From Robertmurraya massiliosenegalensis JC6 (GTDB lineage Bacteria > Bacillota > Bacilli > Bacillales > Cytobacillaceae): a stretch of 64,000 bases of DNA. Positions 32,642 through 41,294 of this stretch are shown here, piece by piece (the stretch's first letter is position 1; every line of letters starts with the position of its first letter). Where the stretch lies: the NCBI RefSeq assembly GCF_000311725.1, contig NZ_HE978519.1, positions 46,457 through 110,456 on the forward strand, in the 5' to 3' direction. A program made the translations under genes and the position numbers. The notes beneath the pieces were generated by a model that worked only from the letters and a program-made list of their open reading frames with translations, ran no database searches and had not been told where the DNA came from.

Positions 32642-32938
32642 TCATTTTTTTAGAATGAAATTTATCAAATTGCAGAGGACATTATACATATCGTTTTCTG
32701 GAATATAAACATCTTGATCATGTTTGAAAGGGAAACTAAATACCCCATCCTTTATAACGCCTGGAATAGAGCCATAGCTCCTTTCTTCACTTATAAATAA
32801 ATGATAAGTGTCCCATGTTATCAATCGCTTATCCAATAAACTATCTACTATGGGTAAGCAGTCGAACTGTTCACCGTTTTTGATGGTATGACCTTCTAAT
32901 TGAGAGATTTTATTTAGAGCTTCTTCAACAAGGTTCAT
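32642..32938 (-). CDS. Unknown 98-residue protein
   Basis: Soluble acidic protein without metal sites; helical start (NLVEEALNKISQLEG) and end (NVLCNLINFILKK). Ribosome binding site AAGGAGTGAG before ATG. Cluster of small genes between the methyltransferase and the SNF2 helicase. No family recognised. Confidence 0.5.
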   Translation of the reverse strand: MNLVEEALNKISQLEGHTIKNGEQFDCLPIVDSLLDKRLITWDTYHLFISEERSYGSIPGVIKDGVFSFPFKHDQDVYIPENDMYNVLCNLINFILKK

Positions 32939-32964
32939 ATGAATTACTCACTCCTTATCCCAAT

Positions 32965-34017
32965 TTATTTTAGATTGAAAATTCCTTTTTCCGAGAAGAC
33001 ACGCACAATTGACTTAGGTTTAAAAGTCGTTACTTCTTCTTCTTTTCCGCTTTTTGGATTAATCTGCACTTTTTGCTCTTGAACACGTTTAGAAACACCT
33101 ACAAGTAAGTGATCTCCCATATTTTCGGGCAATGTTCCTGAAGCTATTGCAGTTGCAATGTGTGTGATTTTTAAAGGCATCGCAGGGTTTATCTGCTTTC
33201 CAGTGGTAATATTCAAGTCTTTGATTTTATCCGCTACTTTTTCGTAAAACTTATTAGCAGATTGTAGAGAAAGTAATATATCATCTTCCTCTACTTTCAT
33301 TGATTGAAACAATGCCACAGGTTTTTCGTTCTTTGGAATGGTATAGAAATTCATATCCCAATCAGCAATATCTAAGGAAGGTAGTGCTTCTTTCCCAAGA
33401 AAAGAGAAATTATATAACTCTTTTTCTATTGCCACTTGGTATTGTCTTTCTTTTTCACTCCTTAAACCCTTTCTACGCCTAACTCCATAAACAATAACTT
33501 GTTTATATGAATCATAGTTAGCGTCAGTAAATCGGTAGACTTTTATATCTACAAACCTACTAGCAAGGATTTTAGCAACATCTTTTAAAATGTACTGAGG
33601 AAGGTTAAAAATCAAAACTCCTCCCGATTGAAGATAGTCGCTAGTCAAATCTCTTAAGAAAGTTAGTTCCATCCGTTCCCCATTCATGTGCATAAAAGGA
33701 GGGTTGAGGTACATAGCACTAAAGGCATCATGAGACATACGAGTTTCTTCATATCCACACTTTGCTACATGGTCATTAATACTTTCAGCATGAGCTCCAC
33801 GAGATTTTTCAATCTCAATTCCGTAACTTGTTGGATTAGCCCCTTTAGCTGTCATATCTTCTTTCCATTGTTTAAGTGCTAAACCTTTTCCGCAACAAGG
33901 ATCTAATAGTGTAATTGATTCTCCTTTTTTACAGGATAATCGTTTTAATATTAAGTCCATTTCCTCTGTCGAAGTAGGATAAAAACCGCCTTTTGCTTCA
34001 CTTTCGATTCTTGCCAT
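32965..34017 (-). CDS. DNA adenine-type methyltransferase, DUF6094-like
   Basis: About 350 residues. The AdoMet-binding motif I is TLLDPCCGKGLALKQW near residue 35 and the catalytic motif IV is AMYLNPPFMH near 105 (NPPF), typical of N6-adenine and N4-cytosine methyltransferases. There is no obvious target-recognition domain. The C-terminal half is helical. A DUF6094-type protein is my best guess. No restriction partner is adjacent, so self-protection or regulation is more likely than restriction-modification. The start is ATG at 34017 with AAGGAGATGG; the longer frame overlaps the previous gene. Confidence 0.78.
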   Translation of the reverse strand: MARIESEAKGGFYPTSTEEMDLILKRLSCKKGESITLLDPCCGKGLALKQWKEDMTAKGANPTSYGIEIEKSRGAHAESINDHVAKCGYEETRMSHDAFSAMYLNPPFMHMNGERMELTFLRDLTSDYLQSGGVLIFNLPQYILKDVAKILASRFVDIKVYRFTDANYDSYKQVIVYGVRRRKGLRSEKERQYQVAIEKELYNFSFLGKEALPSLDIADWDMNFYTIPKNEKPVALFQSMKVEEDDILLSLQSANKFYEKVADKIKDLNITTGKQINPAMPLKITHIATAIASGTLPENMGDHLLVGVSKRVQEQKVQINPKSGKEEEVTTFKPKSIVRVFSEKGIFNLK

Positions 34018-34034
34018 ATAAAACCATCTCCTTT

Positions 34035-34304
34035 TTAGTTTGCTATTTTCAGAGGTTTGACATTGCAAGTTCCACCGATGATGGAAATAGCTATAATTTC
34101 CTCGATATAGAAAAGTACAGAACCCTGGAAAATTAATGTAGAGTCATCGACTGGTTCCGTAACAACAAGATTTCTAAGCGATATATAATCAGTTGTAATT
34201 GCTTCGACAGTTCCAACTAATACCCCGAAATCTTTTACGGATAGTTCTACCAAATCTTTTACATCTATATCAATTTCTTGTTGTTTTTGGATTAAAATTT
34301 TCAC
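34035..34304 (-). CDS. Unknown 89-residue protein
   Basis: Beta-rich small protein (DFGVLVGTVEAITTDYISLRN ..., residues 26-46, reads like an Sm/SH3-like barrel), acidic overall. GTG start behind AAGGAGAG. No family recognised. It lies between the DUF2325-like gene and the methyltransferase. Confidence 0.5.
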   Translation of the reverse strand: MKILIQKQQEIDIDVKDLVELSVKDFGVLVGTVEAITTDYISLRNLVVTEPVDDSTLIFQGSVLFYIEEIIAISIIGGTCNVKPLKIAN

Positions 34305-34333
34305 TTATAACTCTCCTTTATAAAAATAAATGT

Positions 34334-34639
34334 TCATTTATTTTTAATTTTGTGATATTCATTTAGAGCCATATAGATAGCCATTGAGATTCCTCTACCC
34401 TTTGTATAGACAATAGGCTTGTTTAACTCCTTTGCTAAACTTCTAGCAGTATTCATACTGTTATGATTAAGAGCATCAACCATTACAGTCACAACGTCAG
34501 CCCTATTTATTAGACTTCTGTACTTTGATGTCCTTTGACTCATTTTTCCGTTATGGAATAAAATTTCAATGTCTTGTTTCTTGGCATATTTTTTAATAGA
34601 GGATTCCTGTGAACCGCCGATAATCGCAAGTGTACACAT
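34334..34639 (-). CDS. DUF2325 protein
   Basis: 101 residues. CTLAIIGGSQESSIKKYAKK, LFHNGKMSQRTSKYRSLI, ADVVTVMVDALNHNSM and KPIVYTKGRGISM follow the DUF2325 pattern (a small Rossmann-like protein of unknown role, often on plasmids and phages). Ribosome binding site AGGGAGGGG 7 nt before ATG. Confidence 0.78.
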   Translation of the reverse strand: MCTLAIIGGSQESSIKKYAKKQDIEILFHNGKMSQRTSKYRSLINRADVVTVMVDALNHNSMNTARSLAKELNKPIVYTKGRGISMAIYMALNEYHKIKNK

Positions 34640-34664
34640 GAGTAATCCCCTCCCTTCTCCTTTT

Positions 34665-35552
34665 TTAGATCGCTAATTGCGATTTATGATTATTTAATCT
34701 ATTCAGTCTCTCTATTTCAGACGCTATGACTGACATAGCTTCAGGCGTACTGGTTTCTTCAAATACTCTAAAGAAATCCCATCCTGGTGGATAAACAATC
34801 GTGTAATTTCCGTTTAAATTAGTCCAAGTTCCCCCTGTATAAGTGAGAATCAGACTAATATCTTTTAGTTCCGTAGCTTCACATAAGGCCGCCAATACCA
34901 ATCGGGTAGGTATAATCACTTTGATTTCTGGGCGATAGCTATGTGTGGGTAATCCACAGAAAAAAGCGTGTTTTTCAAAGTAACTCTTCATTTCGTTATA
35001 GTCTTTAATCAAACTAATTTCTTCTGAAGCTACTTTAATAACAGCTTTTTCAAGTTTCTCTGAAAATCGGGAAATCTTTGAACCTCTTACCTCTTCATTA
35101 TTCATAAAGTAATCAAGAGCTTTTTGTTCTTGAACCAGTCTTTGAGCAAAGCTATCAAAAGCTTTTTTGTTTAATTCCCAAAACTGGAATTGTAAATCTC
35201 TAGTTGCAAATTCAAAATGGGGATGCCATCTACAGCCTAGTGCCTTTTGGTAATTCCCATTTAGATATGCTTCTTCAGCTTCTTCGACAATTGATTCAAT
35301 CGCTTCATCTGGCGTGTGCCAATCACGTAAGTCATGTTTTAAACTCACACCCGATCGATCACCAGAATAGAATTTAATCCATTTTCTTTCCTCAAAATCA
35401 AGAAGATAAGGAATTACCTCATTTGGTAAATCAGACTTACGAATTCCCCAAATGTTCCTTTTATTTTTGAATGTTTGCTTAAGAATTTGAAAATGGTCTA
35501 GAATGTCTGTTTCGCTTTTTGGTTTAGTTTCAATGAAGTCAAACAAATCCAT
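34665..35552 (-). CDS. Unknown 295-residue protein
   Basis: Starts at ATG 35552 (MDLFDFIETKPK); the frame is open further upstream to 35657, but that part runs through hairpin H4 and the previous gene's end and is probably not translated. The product is mixed alpha/beta with conserved-looking WHP, WIKFYSGDRSG and YPPGWDFF segments, with no metal or nucleotide motif. It is downstream of the VWA gene. The ribosome binding site is weak. Confidence 0.55.
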   Translation of the reverse strand: MDLFDFIETKPKSETDILDHFQILKQTFKNKRNIWGIRKSDLPNEVIPYLLDFEERKWIKFYSGDRSGVSLKHDLRDWHTPDEAIESIVEEAEEAYLNGNYQKALGCRWHPHFEFATRDLQFQFWELNKKAFDSFAQRLVQEQKALDYFMNNEEVRGSKISRFSEKLEKAVIKVASEEISLIKDYNEMKSYFEKHAFFCGLPTHSYRPEIKVIIPTRLVLAALCEATELKDISLILTYTGGTWTNLNGNYTIVYPPGWDFFRVFEETSTPEAMSVIASEIERLNRLNNHKSQLAI

Positions 35553-35575
35553 ATATCTTGCCCAAATAAAAAAAA

Positions 35576-35613
35576 GGAGGATAGTCCCCCTTTTTAAATG
35601 AGGACTTCCTCCC
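35576..35613 (-). other. Intergenic hairpin element H4
   Basis: On the minus strand GGAGGAAGTCC pairs with GGACTATCCTCC, followed by a T8 run. It looks like a terminator or attenuator between the VWA gene and its downstream neighbour, and it contains the GGGAGGAAG sequence shared with H5. Confidence 0.6.
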
Positions 35614-35622
35614 TTCAATTTT

Positions 35623-37173
35623 TTAGATTGTAAAGACTGTATCTGCAACATTCTCATTATTGAAGTCGCCAGCCCTTACAATTTTGTCTGAAAAAGGTTT
35701 CACGTAACGTTCTGATACATCATTACCAATAAGAACTGTTACGACATTAAAACCTTTCTCTCTTTTTCTCTTTGTAAATGCACCATCCTCACCACAATAT
35801 GGTTCAAGACCATAACTATCGGAAGGATCACCATCAGTTACAAAGACAATATCAGACTTATTAAACCTTTTTTTTCTTTCGATAATACTTACTGCCTGTT
35901 TTAAAGGAGGAAGAAAATTAGTTCCACCACCCATAAACATTTTACTTAAATTAACTAAGTCAGCAGGAAGTATTTTTCCTTTTTCAAAGTAGAGATTTTC
36001 TTGTTTCGTAGCAGAAGAAAAAGCAATAAGTGCAAAGTCACGTCGTTGTTTCTTAGCAATCATCATGAGTGCTAAGGTAAAACCTTTACTCTGTTCATCC
36101 AAACCTCTCATGGAACTAGATTGGTCCAGACATAGAATAATTGGTCCTTTTCCTAACGTTTCTTTTCCTTCGGGGGCATACATCATGGTTTGATGTTCCG
36201 CATATCGTCTTAAAAAGTCCAATTTAGTTACTGGATTCTTATAAGCTGCCAATTCGGAAGGTAATAGCCTTTCTACATCAATACCAAGTGTCACTCCACT
36301 ACGGTCAATCGTTTCAACATGCTTTGATTTTTGCTTTTTACGAGCAATAGCTTTAAATCTTCCTGCCCATTCTGCAATTTCACGAAGTTTTCTGTTTTTA
36401 GAAAGCATTTCAGCAAGGCTAATTTGATTGCGTAAAGGAATTTTTTGCAATTCTCCTTCACCATTACCAGCTCCACCTGCCAAAAGATTTACTAAGTCAT
36501 CTTTTGCTTTATTCGTTTCACTGGTAGCTTCTTTAATAGCTTTGCTAAGTTGCTGTCCATTTTCATTTAGCGAATTTTGCATTTGTTGTTGAACTTGCTG
36601 CATAGCTTGTTCTAAACTTTGCTGAGCCTTTTCAGCCTTCATATTCGCTTTCTCTTGCTTTTTTTGAGCTTGTTTTTGCTGATTGTCATCGCCATTTTTA
36701 AGAGAATCTTGTATATCCTCTTGAGCCTGCTGTTGTTGTTGTTGGGCTTTATTCAATTCTTTCTGAGCTTTCATAGCTTCTTCTAATGCTTTTTGGAGTT
36801 CCTCATTTTCCTGTCTTTGTTTCTCTACCCAATCGTATACCTTTTCGGAGAACCGAACAGTACCGAGAGCAGAAGTCAAATCATCTAAACGAGTTGCACT
36901 CCTAGCAGTAGTAAATGATTCATCAGCCATGACTTTACTCATGAAATTATGATTAGTCTGAAACTCTTTATCATATTCATCCTCTTCGAGAAGAGAAGGT
37001 TTCATTTTATAAAGAGATGCCCACACATCATTCATTAAAGGGCCAAAGGTAGGTAATACCTCTTGCCCTTTATGTTTGATTTCTTGTAAGCGTGGAGACA
37101 TATCAAGAATTTGCCCAAAACGTCTACGATCAAAACTATCAGTGTTTATAACAGATTCACGTTGAGCTTTCAT
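35623..37173 (-). CDS. VWA-domain protein partner of MoxR ATPase
   Basis: 516 residues. The C-terminal VWA domain has a MIDAS motif LCLDQSSSMRG near residue 340 (DxSxS), GGGTNFLPPL near 405 and FVTDGDPSDS near 440. The middle (about 120-230) is a long Gln/Lys/Glu-rich coiled coil (KAQKELNKAQQQQQQAQED). Together with the MoxR ATPase directly upstream (12 nt gap) it forms the classical MoxR-VWA pair that remodels or inserts metal into target complexes. The specific client here is unknown. Confidence 0.88.
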   Translation of the reverse strand: MKAQRESVINTDSFDRRRFGQILDMSPRLQEIKHKGQEVLPTFGPLMNDVWASLYKMKPSLLEEDEYDKEFQTNHNFMSKVMADESFTTARSATRLDDLTSALGTVRFSEKVYDWVEKQRQENEELQKALEEAMKAQKELNKAQQQQQQAQEDIQDSLKNGDDNQQKQAQKKQEKANMKAEKAQQSLEQAMQQVQQQMQNSLNENGQQLSKAIKEATSETNKAKDDLVNLLAGGAGNGEGELQKIPLRNQISLAEMLSKNRKLREIAEWAGRFKAIARKKQKSKHVETIDRSGVTLGIDVERLLPSELAAYKNPVTKLDFLRRYAEHQTMMYAPEGKETLGKGPIILCLDQSSSMRGLDEQSKGFTLALMMIAKKQRRDFALIAFSSATKQENLYFEKGKILPADLVNLSKMFMGGGTNFLPPLKQAVSIIERKKRFNKSDIVFVTDGDPSDSYGLEPYCGEDGAFTKRKREKGFNVVTVLIGNDVSERYVKPFSDKIVRAGDFNNENVADTVFTI

Positions 37174-37185
37174 AATAGTTCCTCC

Positions 37186-38301
37186 CTAAAAGCCTAATAG
37201 TGCATCGGCTATTTGTTTTTGAGAGGTTTCAACTTTCTTACGAACAGCTTGAATCTCTTTTTCTTTCTTAGGGTTTTCATTGGATAGCTTTGTTAACTCC
37301 ATAAGCAATGATTTCATTTTTTTCGTACCCTCTAAAGCAGTATCTGATGATTGGTCTTTTTTGACTTCTTCATAGATTTCTTTTGCTTCATTTTCGATAG
37401 CTATTAACATTGTTTTCACAATATCTTGAGCGTGCTTTATTACAACTTCATGTACTTTATCCATTTGATCAACAGTTTCCCATAGACCATCTTTTAGAAT
37501 TAATATATCTTCTACCTCAACGTCACTTCTACCCGCTAATAAAGCATTTGCTTTTAGAATAGATAAAGATTGTCTGAAACGTCTGTCTGATGGTCGAATA
37601 CCTTCATCTTTTAATTCTTGACGAATTTTTGTGAGGGTATCAAATACAACAGGAGGAACGTTCGTCATATCTGCAAACATTTGCAAATCATCAATATCAT
37701 CTAAAGTTAATTTCTCAGAAGGTTCTTTTGCTTGAGTACCTTGTAACATAGCTACAAAGTTGTTATCTTCCCCGATATATTCTACTTCAAATCGAAGTAA
37801 GAAACGGTCAAATAATGCTTCAAGCCCTTCCCCTTCTTCTGGATATTCGTTACTAGCACCTATAACGCTAATCAATGGTGTGTTAATTGGAACACCATTG
37901 TTATAAAATAAACGTTCATTTATGAGTGTTAGTAATGCGTTTAGAATAGCCGAGTTAGCTTTGAAGATTTCATCTAAGAACGAGAGGTGAGCCATAGGCA
38001 TTTTGTGGTCTGTATTCCGTTTGTATACTCCTTTCTCTAATTCAGAAAGGGATACGGGACCGAATAGTTCTTCTGGAGTTGTAAAGCGACCTAACAACCA
38101 TTGGAAGTAATCAATGCCCTTAATAGACTTGGCTACATCCATTGTTAAAGCCGACTTACCAGTACCAGGAGGACCAACTAGCAAACAGTGTTGTTTTGCT
38201 ATAATGCTTAGAAAGATTGCCTTAATTATTTCCTCACGCTCTACATATCTACAAGACAAATATTTAACCCATTCGTTTAATTTTTGGATTGAATTATTCA
38301 T
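37186..38301 (-). CDS. MoxR-family AAA+ ATPase
   Basis: 371 residues. Walker A LLVGPPGTGKSALTMDVAK is near residue 40, then FTTPEELFGPVSL, Walker B LSFLDEIFKANSAILNALL near 108, sensor 1 ISVIGASNEYP and an arginine region DRFLLRFEVEY. This is typical of MoxR/RavA chaperone ATPases. The C-terminal 80 residues are helical. It is co-transcribed with the VWA gene and the DUF6744-like gene. Confidence 0.92.
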   Translation of the reverse strand: MNNSIQKLNEWVKYLSCRYVEREEIIKAIFLSIIAKQHCLLVGPPGTGKSALTMDVAKSIKGIDYFQWLLGRFTTPEELFGPVSLSELEKGVYKRNTDHKMPMAHLSFLDEIFKANSAILNALLTLINERLFYNNGVPINTPLISVIGASNEYPEEGEGLEALFDRFLLRFEVEYIGEDNNFVAMLQGTQAKEPSEKLTLDDIDDLQMFADMTNVPPVVFDTLTKIRQELKDEGIRPSDRRFRQSLSILKANALLAGRSDVEVEDILILKDGLWETVDQMDKVHEVVIKHAQDIVKTMLIAIENEAKEIYEEVKKDQSSDTALEGTKKMKSLLMELTKLSNENPKKEKEIQAVRKKVETSQKQIADALLGF

Positions 38302-38325
38302 TTGAAATCCCTCTCTTTTTTTAGA

Positions 38326-39273
38326 TTATTTGAATTCCTTTTTTCTTCTATCTGGTTGTTCTGAAGCTTTATCCAGTAAGGATTGAATAGCTCCTTGAAT
38401 CAATGTCTGATAGCTTTCCATTTTAGATAGTGCCTCTCCTACTATTTCACGATAATCAGCCATATCTTTTAATACTCGTTTAGCATCATTGGCTAACATC
38501 TTGAATTGTGCAGCAGGAACTTTTTCTTGTTTAGCAAGTTCTTGACAACTTTTTAGGGTGCTATCCAAGTGTTCAAGCACCTTGCGTTGTAACATATCTT
38601 GGTTTTCATCCGTTTTAATTAACGGAATCAAAAACGCTTCCCCTTTTGATAAAGAGTTTAGAAGGTTTACCAATCTACGCAATTTGTTCTCATGCTTAGC
38701 AGGAATAAAGTAAACACCACCGCTTGGCCGAACAGGAGTAGGTGACATTGTTTTTAAAATGTCATTAGCCATGTATCGAACTGCTTGTCCATTATGACAA
38801 GTCTTATAAATTTCGAATAACTTACAGGCTTCTTCACCGAGTTCTTCTGCCATAGTGCCTGGATTCACAATACCCATTGATATTTGTTCGTTATTCTTAT
38901 TAAAGAGTAAAATGACTTCATTCTCTTTATAAGATAATTTTTGTCCTTTTGAATCCACAGTTTCTTCAACAATGTTTCGTTGAATAAACTGCTCGTTCGC
39001 ACAAACATTCCGAACAATGTAATTTTTGTAAACTCCCTCTTGGTTCGTCTCGACTCTCTTGGTCTCAATATCTTTTGTAGCTCTACGGAAAGCATCACTT
39101 GTACGAATTTCATTAGGTAGATCCTCTTCAGTAAATCCATTTTGTAGAAGTTTTTTCCTTAATTCATTTCGATCATAATGATCTTCACCGATAGAGTACC
39201 AACAAAGATGACCAATAATTTGCTCCTTAGAACCGTTTTCGACTGCTGCAACATTTGCTAAATCCATTGTCAT
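38326..39273 (-). CDS. DUF6744-like protein of the MoxR-VWA operon
   Basis: 315 residues, soluble, mixed alpha/beta in the first 200 residues (GVYKNYIVRNVCANEQFIQRN, PTPVRPSGGVYFIPAKHE split) and helical at the end. The pattern fits the DUF6744 family known next to MoxR genes on Bacillus phages and plasmids, by memory only. First protein gene after the structured RNA at 39300-39665. Ribosome binding site GGGAGAGTG before the start region. Confidence 0.6.
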   Translation of the reverse strand: MTMDLANVAAVENGSKEQIIGHLCWYSIGEDHYDRNELRKKLLQNGFTEEDLPNEIRTSDAFRRATKDIETKRVETNQEGVYKNYIVRNVCANEQFIQRNIVEETVDSKGQKLSYKENEVILLFNKNNEQISMGIVNPGTMAEELGEEACKLFEIYKTCHNGQAVRYMANDILKTMSPTPVRPSGGVYFIPAKHENKLRRLVNLLNSLSKGEAFLIPLIKTDENQDMLQRKVLEHLDSTLKSCQELAKQEKVPAAQFKMLANDAKRVLKDMADYREIVGEALSKMESYQTLIQGAIQSLLDKASEQPDRRKKEFK

Positions 39274-39299
39274 TTTTTAGAACACTCTCCCTTTTTGTT

Positions 39300-39665
39300 T
39301 TTTTTTACACAAAAAAAGAACAGATTATGAGTTCATGAAAATGAACAAATCTGCTCTTTTGGGACAACGCAAAAAAGACCTACATAATTGTACGCCTTGA
39401 CGATTGCATTGCCAAATCCTATTAATTTCTTCTGTACACTAAAAACTTGCACAGTCTTTTCTTCTAGCTTTTGGGCTAGAGTTGTCTTTCTTCCAGCATG
39501 TTTAAAACAAGGGAAAATGAAAGACGCACCATCCAAAGAATGGTTTTTTACGAAGGAGCTTTCGCAACCCTTCTGTCCAACTTCATTCAGCATATATCCA
39601 AAAGGATAAAGGAAAGTACAAGGACTAGGAAATTTAAATAAAGCTATATCTACATTATAAGCAAA
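39300..39665 (-). ncRNA. Structured leader RNA, copy 1
   Basis: The minus-strand sequence shares a series of blocks with 53480-53850: TATAGCTTTATT, GCTGAATGAA, GAAGG...GCGAAAGC...CCTTC, TCTAGC...GCTAGA, AAAAGACT and TGTAGGTCTT. Between them hairpins keep pairing with different bases (TATCC/GGATA here, CTTGTT/AACAAG there; CCAT/ATGG here, AACTGTC/GACAGTT there). It is followed by a terminator (39311-39360) just before the 39273 gene. A 122-codon reading frame (39333-39701) with a ribosome binding site crosses it but is probably not the functional product. Confidence 0.65.
39311..39360 (-). terminator. Terminator closing structured RNA copy 1
   Basis: AAAAGAGCAGAT ... ATCTGTTCTTTTTTT with an inner GTTCA/TGAAC stem on the minus strand. 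It stands about 40 nt upstream of the DUF6744-like gene, so read-through must occur for that operon, or a second promoter exists. Confidence 0.75.
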
Positions 39666-39777
39666 AAAAACTTCAGTATCAATAACTAGATTTCTTTTCA
39701 TCCTTGTTCCCTCCTGTTATTTGAAAATTCTTTTGAGTGTACTTTTAAATGACCATTTATAATTAAGTTATATCCAT

Positions 39778-39806
39778 ATTCTACCACCGATAAACAAGAT
39801 ATTCAA
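39778..39806 (-). promoter_or_regulatory. Sigma-A promoter of structured RNA copy 1
   Basis: Minus strand TTGAAT (39806-39801), 17 nt, TAGAAT (39783-39778); predicted start near 39771. The next stretch towards 39930 contains GTATACA-type inverted repeats (39858-39887) next to a plus-strand TATAAT (39904-39909), probably the control region of the 40023 gene. Confidence 0.6.
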
Positions 39807-40022
39807 GTATATAATTAAGTATTTAATAAATACATATAGTATACACAATGCATTAAGACGTATACATATTAAAATATGTGTATACACTTTGGACTTTAAA
39901 GGGTATAATGGTGATATATGAGAAGATGAAAAATTGAAAAGGGTGTGTTTTGTCGTGAATAATGAGGAAAAGGATGATGTTCTAAAAGGAAAAAAAGTAG
40001 TGATAGCAAGGAAGAAAATCAC

Positions 40023-41048
40023 TTGTCTGATGAGGAAATGCGAGAGGAAATGAATAGAATCATTTTTAGTGATGATGATTCAACGGAACCGATCTCTTAT
40101 AGAATGTCTAAGAAGGTTATTTCCTTCTTTAAAGACACCATGAAAGAAATGAATTTATCTCCTAAAGAGTTTTTTAATGTGATTGCTGCTGATGTGCAGA
40201 AGAATAAAATACTTGAACATTCATCTGGATTATCAAATGAAATGCGTAGAAACTTTGATTCAGATGTAAGGCGATTAAGAGAAGCTACTGACAGCATTAT
40301 GTTCATCTTTATGAATCAGATGAAACACATAACTGTAGAGAAGGATAATTGGTTACGGGAAAAAGATACAATTTTAGATGATATTAAGAATTTACAAGGT
40401 AGTCTAAAAAATGCTAAAAATACTATTCAATCTTTAAGTGATGAACTCCATGTTAAGGAAAATGAATTAACAGAATTACAAAATGATTTAAGGGACAAGA
40501 TTGCTGATAAAGAGAGCATTATTAAAGAAAAGGACCAAAGGATCTTTGATAAAGAAATAAAAATTACTGACTTAGAGAATAATATTTCTAGCCTTAAATC
40601 TTCTTTTGAAGAGGAAAAGAATAATCTTAACAAGCAAATTGTTGATTTACTCAATGATATAAAGCAATTTGAACCGATCAAGGAAGAAAAGGAAAAATTG
40701 GAAAGAGAAGTAACTGGACACAAGGATAACGTGGACAAATTAAAAGAACGCCTTGAATACTATAAGGACAAGCATCAGTCTGAAATGAGTAACTTGATTG
40801 CCAAGCATGATGTGGAGGTTAAAACTGCAATAGTGGACACAGAGAGCAAAGTACGCAAGGAACTAAATGATTCCTTGTCAGAATATCGAGATGAGAATCG
40901 TACCTTATATGAAAGAATTGATAAATTACGTGAGGATAATAGTCAATTATCAAGGGAACATATGCAGTTATTCGAAGAAAGAAAACGATTGTTAAGTGAA
41001 AACGATCGTTTAAAAAAGGAACTAGAAGAACTGAACAAAAAGAAATAG
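40023..41048 (+). CDS. Coiled-coil protein, probably frameshifted near its start
   Basis: 341 residues from TTG 40023. Residues 20-60 (YRMSKKVISFFKDTMKEMNLSP) may be a DNA-binding or dimerisation module. Residues 85-340 are one long coiled coil. The build recalls KfrA/MukB-like plasmid proteins, function not established. The natural start seems to be GTG 39955 in another frame (MNNEEKDDVLKGKK). A -1 shift at A AAA AAA (about 39990) would join it to SSDSKEENHLSDEEM in this frame. It is a single gene with its own TATAAT promoter. Confidence 0.7.
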   Translation: MSDEEMREEMNRIIFSDDDSTEPISYRMSKKVISFFKDTMKEMNLSPKEFFNVIAADVQKNKILEHSSGLSNEMRRNFDSDVRRLREATDSIMFIFMNQMKHITVEKDNWLREKDTILDDIKNLQGSLKNAKNTIQSLSDELHVKENELTELQNDLRDKIADKESIIKEKDQRIFDKEIKITDLENNISSLKSSFEEEKNNLNKQIVDLLNDIKQFEPIKEEKEKLEREVTGHKDNVDKLKERLEYYKDKHQSEMSNLIAKHDVEVKTAIVDTESKVRKELNDSLSEYRDENRTLYERIDKLREDNSQLSREHMQLFEERKRLLSENDRLKKELEELNKKK

Positions 41049-41055
41049 GCATCAA

Positions 41056-41086
41056 AAAAAGGAGTAACTAAAAGTTACTCCTTTTT
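41056..41086. terminator. Bidirectional terminator
   Basis: AAAAAGGAGTAAC (41056-41068) / GTTACTCCTTTTT (41074-41086), T-runs on both strands, between convergent genes. Confidence 0.9.
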
Positions 41087-41093
41087 TAATATC

Positions 41094-41294
41094 TTATTTT
41101 GAGTATGCACGAAATCTAGCTATAGTGCGAGCTTTTCTAGAGGCAAATGGGCTGACAGGTTTATACTTTAAAGTATTATCAATATCTTTGTTCAAACGTT
41201 CTCCTTCTGCTAAAAGAGTATGTGTTTGAATTAAGAGATTATCGATATCCTCATATCCTGTCTTTTTAACTTTTACGTTTGTTTTTATAGCCAT
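41094..41294 (-). CDS. Unknown 66-residue basic protein
   Basis: Small basic helical protein (GYEDIDNLLIQTHTLLAEGE, then SRKARTIARFRAY). Good ribosome binding site AAGGGGGCG before ATG. It overlaps the end of the GAF gene by 29 nt. No family recognised. Confidence 0.55.
   Translation of the reverse strand: MAIKTNVKVKKTGYEDIDNLLIQTHTLLAEGERLNKDIDNTLKYKPVSPFASRKARTIARFRAYSK

Noticed and set aside
32965..34017. Methyltransferase as half of a restriction-modification system
   Set aside because: No endonuclease or specificity gene adjacent; neighbours are DUF2325, small unknown genes and SNF2.
34665..35657. Longer start (35657) for the 295-residue gene
   Set aside because: The extra 35 codons pass through the end of the VWA gene and hairpin H4 with its T8 run and have no protein-like character.
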